Assembly: GCF_000964545.1 (NCBI RefSeq)
Contig: NZ_BBVD01000009.1
Location: 1-64,000 of the forward strand
Source of the DNA: Comamonas thiooxydans
Lineage (GTDB): Bacteria; Pseudomonadota; Gammaproteobacteria; Burkholderiales; Burkholderiaceae_C
Direction: 5' to 3'
Length of the DNA stretch: 64,000 bases
Shown here: positions 15,795-23,983 of the stretch, one piece after another
Position numbering within the stretch: the stretch's first letter is position 1
Layout of the letters: each line of letters opens with the position of its first letter
Translations under genes and position numbers: made by a program
The notes under the pieces: generated by a model
The model's database searches: none
What the model was told of the DNA's origin: nothing
The model's input: the letters and a program-made list of their open reading frames with translations, nothing else

Positions 15795-16349
15795 ATGAAA
15801 ATCGCTCAAGAAATCCGCGCAGGCAATGTGATCATGTTCGGCAAGGACCCCATGATCGTTCTGAAGACCGAATACGCTCGTGGCGGCCGTGGCGCTGCTA
15901 CCGTGCGCATGAAGCTCAAGAGCCTGATCGGCAACTTCGGCACGGAAAACGTGTTCAAGGCCGACGACAAGATCGACAACGTGATCCTGGACAAGAAGGA
16001 TTGCACCTACTCCTACTTCGCCGACCCCATGTACGTGTGGATGGACGAAGAATTCAACCAGTACGAAGTCGAAGCCGAAAACATGGCTGACGCACTGAAC
16101 TACCTGGAAGACGGCATGACTGCCGAAGTGGTGTTCTACGACGGCAAGGCCATCTCCGTCGAGCTGCCCACCACCATCGTGCGCGAAATCACCTGGACCG
16201 AACCCGCCGTCAAGGGCGATACCTCCGGCAAGGTTCTGAAGCCCGCCAAGATCGCTACCGGCTTCGAAGTGGCCGTGCCCCTGTTCGTGTCTCAAGAAGA
16301 CAAGATCGAAATCGACACCCGCACCGGCGAATACCGCAAGCGCGTGTAA
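15795..16349 (+). CDS. efp: Elongation factor P
   Basis: A 184-residue EF-P of three beta-barrel domains. The modification loop in domain I reads Y-A-R-G-G-R-G-A-A, with Arg at position 32, the acceptor for EarP rhamnosylation rather than the lysine used by EpmA-type organisms. The C-terminal domain ends I-D-T-R-T-G-E-Y-R-K-R-V, the usual EF-P ending. A strong terminator follows. It acts at the ribosomal E/P site to promote peptide bond formation at polyproline. Confidence 0.98.
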   Translation: MKIAQEIRAGNVIMFGKDPMIVLKTEYARGGRGAATVRMKLKSLIGNFGTENVFKADDKIDNVILDKKDCTYSYFADPMYVWMDEEFNQYEVEAENMADALNYLEDGMTAEVVFYDGKAISVELPTTIVREITWTEPAVKGDTSGKVLKPAKIATGFEVAVPLFVSQEDKIEIDTRTGEYRKRV

Positions 16350-16382
16350 TGTGGCGGCAGCTGCCGCAGCTGCTCCCCGGCA

Positions 16383-16410
16383 AAAGGCTTCCTCAGGAAG
16401 CCTTTTTTTA
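16383..16410 (+). terminator. efp terminator
   Basis: AAAGGCTTCCT (16383-16393) pairs with AGGAAGCCTTT (16395-16405), followed by TTTTTA. The one-base formal loop means the real loop is opened by a few pairs. Confidence 0.85.
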
Positions 16411-16518
16411 TTTCCGCCTCCAACAACGGGATTACGCCAGCCGCCTTCGTCTGCCGCGACACTCAAAACCGCTTCAGTCTGTGCAAGACTAAGGGCAGTC
16501 CATCCACTCCCACTGCCA

Positions 16519-17268
16519 ATGACGCACTCCCTGCCCTGGCTGCAGCCCGAACAAGAATTCCCCCCCATTGATCAGACCTGGGGGGAGAGGGATCCCATTC
16601 CAGGGCTGCTCGCTGCCGGCAACACCCTGGATGCCGCCCGCCTTCGCACGGCTTACAGCCAGGGAATTTTCCCTTGGTTCAGCGAGGGCCAGCCCGTGCT
16701 CTGGTGGTCCCCCAATCCACGCATGGCTCTGCATCCCGACGAGTTTCGTCTGCACCGCAGCCTGCGCAAAAGATTGCAGAAATTTCGCAATGATCCGCGC
16801 TGCGAAATTCGCATCGACAGCGCTTTTGCCACGGTGATGCAGCATTGCGCACAGACCCCGCGCGACGGCCAGAACGGCACCTGGATTGTGCAAAGCATTG
16901 TCGATGCCTATACCGAGCTGCATCAGCAGGGCGCTGCACACAGCGTGGAAACCTGGATCGACGGCCAGCTGGTTGGAGGCCTCTACTGCGTGGCGCTGGG
17001 CAGAGCGGTTTTTGGCGAATCCATGTTCGCACTGCAGACCGATGCCTCCAAGATTGCACTGTCGGCGCTGGTGGCCCTGTGCAGGGCTCATCAGGTGCCG
17101 CAGATCGACTGCCAGCAGGCCACCGCACATCTATCTTTCATGGGCGCTCGAGAAGTCACAAGAGCGCAGTTCGCCCGGACCGTTCAAGCCCAGGCCCAGC
17201 TGCCCGATATGCAGTGGCAATTCAGGCCCATATACTGGGAACAGTTGCTGAGCCATACTGAGGCTTGA
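16519..17268 (+). CDS. aat: Leucyl/phenylalanyl-tRNA--protein transferase
   Basis: 249 residues from ATG 16519. The longer frame would start inside the efp terminator region and is rejected. Family blocks: P-G-L-L-A-A-G, Y-S-Q-G-I-F-P-W-F, W-W-S-P-N-P-R-M, G-T-W-I-V-Q-S-I and G-E-S-M-F. The enzyme adds Leu or Phe to N-terminal Lys or Arg of proteins, tagging them for ClpS/ClpAP degradation. bpt, a second N-degron transferase, follows 28 bp later, so both branches of the pathway are probably coexpressed. Confidence 0.96.
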   Translation: MTHSLPWLQPEQEFPPIDQTWGERDPIPGLLAAGNTLDAARLRTAYSQGIFPWFSEGQPVLWWSPNPRMALHPDEFRLHRSLRKRLQKFRNDPRCEIRIDSAFATVMQHCAQTPRDGQNGTWIVQSIVDAYTELHQQGAAHSVETWIDGQLVGGLYCVALGRAVFGESMFALQTDASKIALSALVALCRAHQVPQIDCQQATAHLSFMGAREVTRAQFARTVQAQAQLPDMQWQFRPIYWEQLLSHTEA

Positions 17269-17296
17269 CGCACCGCATCTGCAGCTGAGTCCGATC

Positions 17297-18067
17297 ATGA
17301 CGCACCCGAACGACCTCCCGCTACATGCCCTGCAGTTTTATGCCACGGCAGCCTATCCCTGCAGCTATCTGCCGGGCCGGCTGGCACGTTCTCAGGTCGC
17401 CACACCCAGTCACCTGATTCAGAACACCACCTATTCGGAACTGGTCACGCTGGGCTTCAGGCGCAGCGGCATGTTCACCTATCGCCCCTATTGCGATGGC
17501 TGCAAGGCCTGCGTTCCTCTGCGAATTCTGGCCCAGGAGTTTCGCCCCAGCCGCAGCCAGCGGCGCGCTGCAAAACAGCATGGGCAACTTGTCGCCTCCA
17601 TTCAGCGCCTGCACTACTCCGACGAACACTACCAGCTCTACCTACGCTACCAGCAGCACCGCCATAGCGGCGGCGGCATGGACAACGACAGCGTGGACCA
17701 GTACACGCAGTTTCTGCTGCAAAGCCGGGTCAACTCCCGATTGGTCGAGTTCCGCGAGCCGGGCGCAGACGGTCAGCCCGGCACACTCAAAATGCTCTCC
17801 ATTCTGGACGTACTGGAGGACGGGCTGTCGGCGGTCTACACCTTCTACGATCCGGAGGACCACGCCAGCTATGGAACCTTCAATGTGCTGTGGCAAATTC
17901 AGCAGGCCAAAGCCATGAACCTGCCTTATGTCTATCTTGGCTACTGGATCTCCGAGAGCCAGAAGATGCGCTACAAGGCCAGCTTTTTGCCACATGAGAT
18001 CCGCCAGGGCGAGCTATGGCAGCGCGTAGACAGGCAAAGCATTGTGCGCTCGCAAATTGAAGAGTGA
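17297..18067 (+). CDS. bpt: Aspartate/glutamate leucyltransferase
   Basis: A 256-residue member of the bacterial ATE1-like family (Bpt). N-terminal Y-P-C-S-Y-L-P-G-R and the cysteine motif Y-C-D-G-C-K-A-C-V-P near residues 66-76 are conserved, and the C-terminal L-G-Y-W-I-x-x-S-x-K-M-x-Y-K is the acyl-transfer core. Bpt attaches leucine to N-terminal Asp or Glu, complementing Aat. The annotation 'arginyltransferase' often seen is inherited from the eukaryotic family. Full length. Confidence 0.95.
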   Translation: MTHPNDLPLHALQFYATAAYPCSYLPGRLARSQVATPSHLIQNTTYSELVTLGFRRSGMFTYRPYCDGCKACVPLRILAQEFRPSRSQRRAAKQHGQLVASIQRLHYSDEHYQLYLRYQQHRHSGGGMDNDSVDQYTQFLLQSRVNSRLVEFREPGADGQPGTLKMLSILDVLEDGLSAVYTFYDPEDHASYGTFNVLWQIQQAKAMNLPYVYLGYWISESQKMRYKASFLPHEIRQGELWQRVDRQSIVRSQIEE

Positions 18068-18165
18068 CGCTGCAAAAAACAGCACATGGATATATGAGCG
18101 GATGACATGGCTGCACGGCTGCAGCACCGCTAGAATGCCCTCATCCCGCAAAGTATCTCCAACGC

Positions 18166-18999
18166 ATGAAAAAAGACGACCTATCGGCCTCCGCAAAGCC
18201 CAGCGTCCAGGTTCTGGAACGCATGTTCACGTTGATCGACGTGCTGGCATCGCGTGAGGAAGCGGTTTCTTTGAAGGAGATCAGCGAACGCACGGGCCTG
18301 CATCCATCGACCACGCACCGCATACTCAATGACCTTGCACTGGGCCGCTTTGTGGATCGCCCCGAATCGGGCAGCTACCGCCTGGGCATGCGCTTTCTGG
18401 AACTGGGCAACCTGGTCAAGGCCCGGCTGAACGTACGTGAAGTGGCGCTGACCCCCATGCGTCAGCTTTACAAGCAGATTCAGCAACCCATCAGCCTGTC
18501 CGTGCGCCAGGGCGACGAGATTGTCTATGTGGAACGCGCCTACAGCGAGCGCTCTGGCATGCAGGTGGTACGCGCCATTGGCGGCCACGCGCCTTTGCAT
18601 TTGACCTCCAACGGCAAGCTGTTTCTGGCAGCTGACGATTCCCAGCAGGTGCGCGCCTATGCCATGCGCACCGGCCTGCCCGGCAAGACCCATTTCAGCA
18701 TCACCCAGCTGGGTGACCTCGAACATGAGCTGGCCAAGGTACGTCAATACGGCATTGCCCGCGACAACGAAGAGCTGGAATTAGGCGTGCGTTGCATGGC
18801 AGCCGGCATTTACGACGACCAGAGCAAGCTGATTGCGGGCCTGTCCATCTCTGCCCCAGCAGACCGCCTTGACGAGAGCTGGGCCCCCAGATTGCAGGCC
18901 ACGGTGCAGGAAATTTCCGTGGCGCTGGGTTTCAGCGGCACACGCCCGGCCTCGGCTCAGGCCGCCCCCAACCCCTATAGCCGCAGCCAGCACAGTTGA
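18166..18999 (+). CDS. IclR-family transcriptional regulator
   Basis: 277 residues. The N-terminal winged HTH (about 12-75: V-L-E-R-M-F-T-L-I-D-V-L, I-S-E-R-T-G-L-H-P-S-T-T-H-R-I-L-N-D-L) is followed by the IclR effector domain with V-R-Q-G-D-E-I-V-Y-V and the closing A-A-G-I-Y-D-D ... L-S-I-S-A-P. No divergent catabolic operon adjoins it, so no target can be inferred. The C-terminal 20 residues are Ala/Ser-rich. Confidence 0.93.
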   Translation: MKKDDLSASAKPSVQVLERMFTLIDVLASREEAVSLKEISERTGLHPSTTHRILNDLALGRFVDRPESGSYRLGMRFLELGNLVKARLNVREVALTPMRQLYKQIQQPISLSVRQGDEIVYVERAYSERSGMQVVRAIGGHAPLHLTSNGKLFLAADDSQQVRAYAMRTGLPGKTHFSITQLGDLEHELAKVRQYGIARDNEELELGVRCMAAGIYDDQSKLIAGLSISAPADRLDESWAPRLQATVQEISVALGFSGTRPASAQAAPNPYSRSQHS

Positions 19000-19062
19000 A
19001 TACAGGGGCGCCTCTCGCAATCTGCAAAGGAGCTGGAATTCCATTTCAGGTGTAGACCCAAT

Positions 19063-19091
19063 AAAAAAGCGCTACCTGGGTAGCGCTTTTT
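19063..19091. terminator. Bidirectional terminator between iclR-type gene and PBP gene
   Basis: AAAAAAGCGCTACC pairs with GGTAGCGCTTTTT around a TG centre, with T runs on both strands. The flanking genes converge on it. Confidence 0.9.
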
Positions 19092-19109
19092 GACTGGACC
19101 TGTACCTGC

Positions 19110-20324
19110 TTAGCCCCTGATACGGCTTGCAATCGTATTGCTGGCGGTGGGCCCCTTGCTTTCCATCCAGTGGCGCACGCGCTCGGCATCTGCCAGGCGG
19201 CTGAACTTGCCTGCGGAATCCAGGAACACCATGATCAGCTTGCGCCCGGCCACATGGGCCTGCATCACAAGGCAGCGTCCGGCTTCGGAGATATAGCCGG
19301 TCTTTTGCAGGCCAATATCCCAGTTGTCGCTCTTGACCAGACGGTTGGTGTTGTTGAACTGCAGCGTGCGGCGACCGACGGCCACTTCATAGCCGGGCGA
19401 TGTGGAGTACTCGCGCATCAGCGGATCGGCATGCGCCACCGCCACCAGGCGCGCCAGATCGCGTGCGCTGGACTGGTTGCTGCTGGACAGGCCGGTGGGC
19501 TCCACATAGCGCGTGTCCTTCATGCCCAGTTGCAGCGCCTTGGAGTTCATCAGTTGCACAAACTGCGCCAGACCGCCGGGATAAGTGCGTCCCAGGGCAT
19601 GGGCAGCACGGTTCTCGCTGGACATCAGCGCCAGATGCATCATCTCGGCACGCGTCAAGGTGGTACCGACACGCAGGCGGGAGCTGCTGTGCTTTTCGGT
19701 GTCCACATCGTCCTGCGTGATGGTGATCATCTCATCCATGGGCAGGCGGGCCTGAGAGATCAGCAGACCGGTCATCAGCTTGGTCAGCGAGGCAATCGGC
19801 AGCACTGCCTGATCGTTCTTGCTCAGCAGCACCTCATGTGTGTCCTGGTCGATCACATAAGCCACGCTGCTTTGCAGATCCAGGGGATCCGAGACGGAGT
19901 GAAGACCCGCCATCTGCCCATAGGACAGGCGTGCGGGCTCGACTGCCGTTGCAGCAGCTGCTGCCGCAACCGTAGCGCCAGCGGCTCCTGCCCTGGCCAG
20001 ACGCTTCTTGCCGCCGGTCTTCTCGTCTCTTTCGGCCTTGGCTGCCAGAGAAGTCTTGCCGCCCTTCTTGCTTGCAAGTTTGGCGTCTGCCTTTTCCGGC
20101 TTGCCTTTGGCGACCTTTGCGCTTTTGGGCTGCGCTGCGGCACGAACCTTGCCAGCCGGCTCCTTGGCCGCTTTCTTAGCCGAAGCCGCAGCAGCCACGG
20201 GCTTTTTGGAGTCTTTTTTGGGCGTCGCCGCATGCGCTGCCGGAGCAGCCAGAGCGCAGCTCAACAGAGCCAAAGACACCACCTGGGTGAGTTTTGCAAG
20301 GCGAAATGGACGCAGCAGCTGCAT
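19110..20324 (-). CDS. pbpG: D-alanyl-D-alanine endopeptidase, PBP7/PbpG type
   Basis: A 404-residue periplasmic serine peptidase. Signal peptide about 1-32, then a long Lys/Ala-rich linker (about 33-130), then the S11 peptidase domain with S179-L-T-K182, S236-E-N238 and K341-T-G343. PBP7-type enzymes cut D-Ala-mDAP cross-links in peptidoglycan. The linker, with repeated Lys and Ala, is unusual against the E. coli enzyme (about 310 residues) and may bind anionic wall or membrane surfaces. An upstream start is not needed. leuA follows 112 bp upstream in the same orientation. Confidence 0.9.
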   Translation of the reverse strand: MQLLRPFRLAKLTQVVSLALLSCALAAPAAHAATPKKDSKKPVAAAASAKKAAKEPAGKVRAAAQPKSAKVAKGKPEKADAKLASKKGGKTSLAAKAERDEKTGGKKRLARAGAAGATVAAAAAATAVEPARLSYGQMAGLHSVSDPLDLQSSVAYVIDQDTHEVLLSKNDQAVLPIASLTKLMTGLLISQARLPMDEMITITQDDVDTEKHSSSRLRVGTTLTRAEMMHLALMSSENRAAHALGRTYPGGLAQFVQLMNSKALQLGMKDTRYVEPTGLSSSNQSSARDLARLVAVAHADPLMREYSTSPGYEVAVGRRTLQFNNTNRLVKSDNWDIGLQKTGYISEAGRCLVMQAHVAGRKLIMVFLDSAGKFSRLADAERVRHWMESKGPTASNTIASRIRG

Positions 20325-20436
20325 GCGATACTCCAGACAACAAGGTGTAAGGATTTAATTCAATCAAAAAAGTTGTGCAGTGACAAGCACTTGCACAACC
20401 TTCTCGATAATCTGAGTGAAATTATAAATCCAGCAG

Positions 20437-21975
20437 TCAACCTTGTGCTGCAACAACTTCCTGATTGCTATGCAATTTGTTCAAAGCGCTCAGATATGCC
20501 TTGGCCGATGCGACCACAATATCGGGGTCAGCACCCACTCCGTTGACGATGCGACCACTGCGCTGCAGGCGCACCGTCACCTCGCCCTGACTCTCGGTTG
20601 AGCCGCTGATGGCATTGACGGAATACAGCACCATTTCGGCACCGCTCTTGACTTCGGACTCGATGGCCTTGAACGAGGCATCGACCGGACCATTGCCCTC
20701 GGAGCTGGCCTTGATTTCCCGACCTGCATTGCTGAAGACCACGCTGGCATGTGGGCGCTCACCCGTTTCGCTCTGCTGGGCCAGCGAAATGAACTGAAAC
20801 TGATTGTCCTGGTGCTCCGCGCCTTCGGCATTCACCAGCGCCAGAATGTCCTCGTCAAAGATTTCGCTCTTGCGATCCGCGAGCTCCTTGAAGCGCGTGA
20901 AGGCCTGGTTGATGGCAGCTTCGCTGTCCAGCTCCACCCCCAGCTCCTGCAGGCGCTGCTTGAAGGCGTTGCGACCGCTGAGCTTGCCCAGCACGATCTT
21001 GTTGGCCGCCCAGCCCACATCCTCAGCACGCATGATTTCGTAGGTATCACGCGCCTTGAGCACGCCATCCTGATGAATGCCGGAGGCATGGGCAAAGGCA
21101 TTGGCTCCCACCACCGCCTTGTTGGGCTGCACCACAAAGCCCGTGGTCTGGCTGACCAGGCGGCTGGCGGCCACGATATGCTGGGTATCGATATTCACGT
21201 CGAGACCAAAGTAGTCCTTGCGCGTCTTGATGGCCATGACTACTTCTTCAAGTGAGCAGTTACCCGCACGCTCACCCAACCCGTTGATGGTGCATTCGAT
21301 CTGGCGTGCGCCGCCAATCTTCACGCCCGCCAGCGAATTGGCAACCGCCATGCCCAGGTCGTTGTGGCAATGCACGGACCAGACGGCCTTGTCGCTGTTG
21401 GGCACGCGCTCGCGCAAGTTGCGAATGAACTCGCCATAAAGCTCGGGAATCGCGTAGCCCACGGTGTCGGGCACGTTGATGGTGGTTGCACCCTCCTTGA
21501 TGACGGCCTCGATCACGCGCGCCAGAAAATCGGGTTCGCTGCGATAGCCGTCCTCCGCGCTGAACTCGATGTCTTCGATGAGATTGCGCCCGAAGCGCAC
21601 CGCCTGCTTGGCCTGCTCCAGCACCTGCTCGGGTGTCATGCGCAGCTTTTTCTCCATGTGCAGCGGACTGGTGGCGATGAAGGTGTGAATGCGAGCGCGG
21701 TTGGCCCCCTTCAAGGACTCGGCCGCACGCGCGATGTCTCGGTCGTTGGCGCGGGAGAGCGAGCAGACTGTGGAGTCCTTGATGGCACGCGCAATGGTCT
21801 GGATGGACTCGAAGTCGCCATTGGATGCCGCGGCAAACCCTGCCTCGATCACATCGACCTTGAGGCGCTCCAGCTGGCGTGCAATGCGCAGCTTTTCATC
21901 GCGCGTCATGGATGCGCCGGGCGACTGCTCGCCGTCACGCAAGGTGGTGTCAAAAATAATGAGCTGATCGGACAT
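20437..21975 (-). CDS. leuA: 2-isopropylmalate synthase, class I (long LeuA)
   Basis: A 512-residue enzyme for the first step of leucine synthesis: acetyl-CoA plus 2-oxoisovalerate to 2-isopropylmalate. DRE-TIM barrel with F-D-T-T-L-R-D-G-E-Q-S-P-G at the N-terminus, H-C-H-N-D-L-G-M-A-V-A-N metal ligands and N-G-L-G-E-R-A-G-N-C. Residues from about 390 form the LeuA regulatory domain for leucine feedback. It lies directly downstream of a second, different leuA, with a terminator hairpin between them, so it may depend on read-through or its own promoter. Confidence 0.94.
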   Translation of the reverse strand: MSDQLIIFDTTLRDGEQSPGASMTRDEKLRIARQLERLKVDVIEAGFAAASNGDFESIQTIARAIKDSTVCSLSRANDRDIARAAESLKGANRARIHTFIATSPLHMEKKLRMTPEQVLEQAKQAVRFGRNLIEDIEFSAEDGYRSEPDFLARVIEAVIKEGATTINVPDTVGYAIPELYGEFIRNLRERVPNSDKAVWSVHCHNDLGMAVANSLAGVKIGGARQIECTINGLGERAGNCSLEEVVMAIKTRKDYFGLDVNIDTQHIVAASRLVSQTTGFVVQPNKAVVGANAFAHASGIHQDGVLKARDTYEIMRAEDVGWAANKIVLGKLSGRNAFKQRLQELGVELDSEAAINQAFTRFKELADRKSEIFDEDILALVNAEGAEHQDNQFQFISLAQQSETGERPHASVVFSNAGREIKASSEGNGPVDASFKAIESEVKSGAEMVLYSVNAISGSTESQGEVTVRLQRSGRIVNGVGADPDIVVASAKAYLSALNKLHSNQEVVAAQG

Positions 21976-22039
21976 GGTGGGGACTCTCTATGTAATGGCG
22001 CCGGTAGACGCCTGTTTTGACTGGAGGATTGCCGACAAA

Positions 22040-22071
22040 AAAGCCGGTGCGCTTTTGGCGACACCGGCTTT
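22040..22071 (-). terminator. Terminator after the class II leuA
   Basis: AAAGCCGGTG (22040-22049) pairs with CACCGGCTTT (22062-22071). The minus strand continues TTTTTTG. It lies 8 bp after the gene end and partly separates the two leuA genes. Confidence 0.85.
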
Positions 22072-22078
22072 GAACCTT

Positions 22079-23752
22079 TTATGCGGCTACCGCCTCTTCG
22101 GCGACAGCAGGGACGCGCTGCACTCCCGAGATGATGGCGCGCAACGAGGCAGAAACGATATTGGCATCGACCCCGACGCCATAGCAGACCTGAGCGTCAT
22201 CCACGCGCAGCTCCACATAGGCAATCGCCTTGGCATTCGCTCCCTCGCCAATCGCATGCTCGGCATAGTTGAGCACGCGCACATTGCGGCCGACGTTAGC
22301 CGACAGCGCCTGCACGAAGGCATCAATGGGGCCCGTACCTTCGCCTTCCAAAAAATACTTTTCTCCGGCGATCTCGATGTGGGAAGTCATATTGACAACG
22401 CCATCTGCCTCGCTCAGGCGATATTGGGGTGCCTTGACAGTGTTGACCCCATATTCGCGCTGGAACAGCTCCCACAGATCCGCAGCCGACAATTCCTTGC
22501 CGCTGGCATCCATCTCGCGCTGCACGACCTGGCTGAACTCGATCTGCAGGCGGCGAGGCAGCTGAAGCCCATATTCGCTCTCGAGCAGATAGGCAATACC
22601 ACCCTTGCCCGACTGGCTGTTCACGCGAATCACTGCCTCATAGCTGCGCCCCAGGTCCTTGGGATCGATGGGCAGATAAGGCATATCCCAGATATCGCCT
22701 TCCTTGTGGGCGGCGAAAGCCTTCTTAATGGCGTCCTGGTGGGAGCCGGAGAAGGAGGTGTAGACCAAGTCACCCACGTAAGGGTGACGAGGATGCACGG
22801 GCAACTGGTTGCAATGCTCAACCGTTGCACGGATATCGTCGATGTCGGAGAAATCCAGGCCGGGGTTCACGCCCTGGATATACATATTGAGCGCCACATT
22901 CACCACGTCCAGATTGCCGGTGCGCTCGCCGTTGCCGAACAGGCAACCTTCCAGGCGGTCCGCGCCGGCCATCAGGGACAGCTCGGCAGCCGCCGTTCCC
23001 GTGCCGCGGTCGTTATGCGGATGGACCGAGATCACCACGCTGTCACGGCGCTTGATGTTGCGATGCGTCCACTCCACCATGTCGGCAAAGATATTAGGCG
23101 TTGAGTGCTCCACGGTGGTGGGCAGGTTGATGATGCACTTGTTCTCGGGCGTGGGCTGCCAGACGTCGGTGACGGCGTCTATCACGCGCTTGGAGAACTC
23201 CAGCTCGGTGTCCGAATACATTTCGGGCGAGTACTGGAAGGTCCATTTGGTGTTGGGGTGCTGGGCCGCGATGTCCTTGAACATCTGGGCATTGGTCACA
23301 GCCAATTCCACAATCTCGTCTTCAGTCATGTTCAGCACCACGCGGCGCATCACGGGAGCCGTGGCGTTGTAGAGATGGACGATGGCGCGGGGCACACCTT
23401 CGAGCGCTTCGAAGGTGCGGCGAATCAGGTGCTCACGCGCCTGGGTCAGCACCTGCACGGTCACGTCGTCGGGAATGCGGTTTTCCTCGATGAGCTTGCG
23501 CATGAAGTCGAACTCGATCTGCGAGGCCGAAGGAAAGCCGACTTCGATTTCCTTGAAACCGATCTTCACCAGTTGCTCGAACATGCGCACCTTGCGCTCG
23601 ATGTCCATGGGCTCGATCAGGGCCTGGTTGCCGTCACGCAGATCCACGCTGCACCAGACCGGGGGCTTGGTGATGACCGCGTCGGGCCAGGTGCGATCGG
23701 TCAGACGCACGGGGGCGAAAGCGCGGTATTTGGTGGAAGGGTTTTGCAACAT
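22079..23752 (-). CDS. leuA: 2-isopropylmalate synthase, class II
   Basis: A 557-residue isopropylmalate synthase of the type found in actinobacteria and many proteobacteria, only distantly like its neighbour. Signatures: K-Y-R-A-F near residue 9, C-S-V-D-L-R-D-G-N-Q-A-L-I-E-P, V-H-P-H-N-D-R-G-T-G-T-A-A-A-E, C-L-F-G-N-G-E-R-T-G-N. The regulatory domain begins near residue 430. A leucine-codon-rich leader peptide and transcription attenuator lie 62-174 bp upstream (23814-23926), so this is the copy controlled by leucine supply. Confidence 0.95.
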   Translation of the reverse strand: MLQNPSTKYRAFAPVRLTDRTWPDAVITKPPVWCSVDLRDGNQALIEPMDIERKVRMFEQLVKIGFKEIEVGFPSASQIEFDFMRKLIEENRIPDDVTVQVLTQAREHLIRRTFEALEGVPRAIVHLYNATAPVMRRVVLNMTEDEIVELAVTNAQMFKDIAAQHPNTKWTFQYSPEMYSDTELEFSKRVIDAVTDVWQPTPENKCIINLPTTVEHSTPNIFADMVEWTHRNIKRRDSVVISVHPHNDRGTGTAAAELSLMAGADRLEGCLFGNGERTGNLDVVNVALNMYIQGVNPGLDFSDIDDIRATVEHCNQLPVHPRHPYVGDLVYTSFSGSHQDAIKKAFAAHKEGDIWDMPYLPIDPKDLGRSYEAVIRVNSQSGKGGIAYLLESEYGLQLPRRLQIEFSQVVQREMDASGKELSAADLWELFQREYGVNTVKAPQYRLSEADGVVNMTSHIEIAGEKYFLEGEGTGPIDAFVQALSANVGRNVRVLNYAEHAIGEGANAKAIAYVELRVDDAQVCYGVGVDANIVSASLRAIISGVQRVPAVAEEAVAA

Positions 23753-23813
23753 GGTGAGTCTCTTTAGTCGAAATTAGAGGAAATTGAACCCAGCTCCAGC
23801 GACGCCCAAAAGC

Positions 23814-23844
23814 AAAAACGGCCCGTCGCTGATGCTACGGGCCG
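23814..23844 (-). terminator. Attenuator terminator of the leuA leader
   Basis: On the minus strand CGGCCCGT (from 23844) pairs with ACGGGCCG (to 23819), followed by TTTTTGCTTTT. The 5' arm (23842-23837) can instead pair with ACGGGC at 23889-23884, the antiterminator. Confidence 0.85.
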
Positions 23845-23872
23845 CCAAGTAGGGTGTGTTTGTACGCGCGCG

Positions 23873-23926
23873 CTACTTTCTCTGCCCGTTGGACATTAGT
23901 AGTAGAGCTAGCGACAGGTTTTGCAT
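23873..23926 (-). CDS. leuL: Leucine leader peptide of the leuA attenuator
   Basis: A 17-codon frame reading MQNLSLALLLMSNGQRK. Five of its first ten residues are Leu, and four of these use CTA, a rare codon in this GC-rich DNA, including three in a row. The frame ends at a TAG just before the antiterminator arms. When charged tRNA-Leu is short, the ribosome stalls on the CTA run and leaves ACGGGC (23889-23884) and AAGTAG free to pair with CTACTT and GCCCGT downstream. This blocks the terminator at 23814-23844. The ribosome site is weak (AAGTGA). Confidence 0.85.
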   Translation of the reverse strand: MQNLSLALLLMSNGQRK

Positions 23927-23983
23927 GCGAGTCACTTTAACACAAGAAAAGTTGGCAGGGCCAGGATTTTTTGAGGCCGCGCT

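Noticed and set aside
19011..19050. Another repeat copy near AAAGGAGCTG after the IclR gene
   Set aside because: Only ten bases plus TTTCAGG are shared with copy A and no inverted partner is present.
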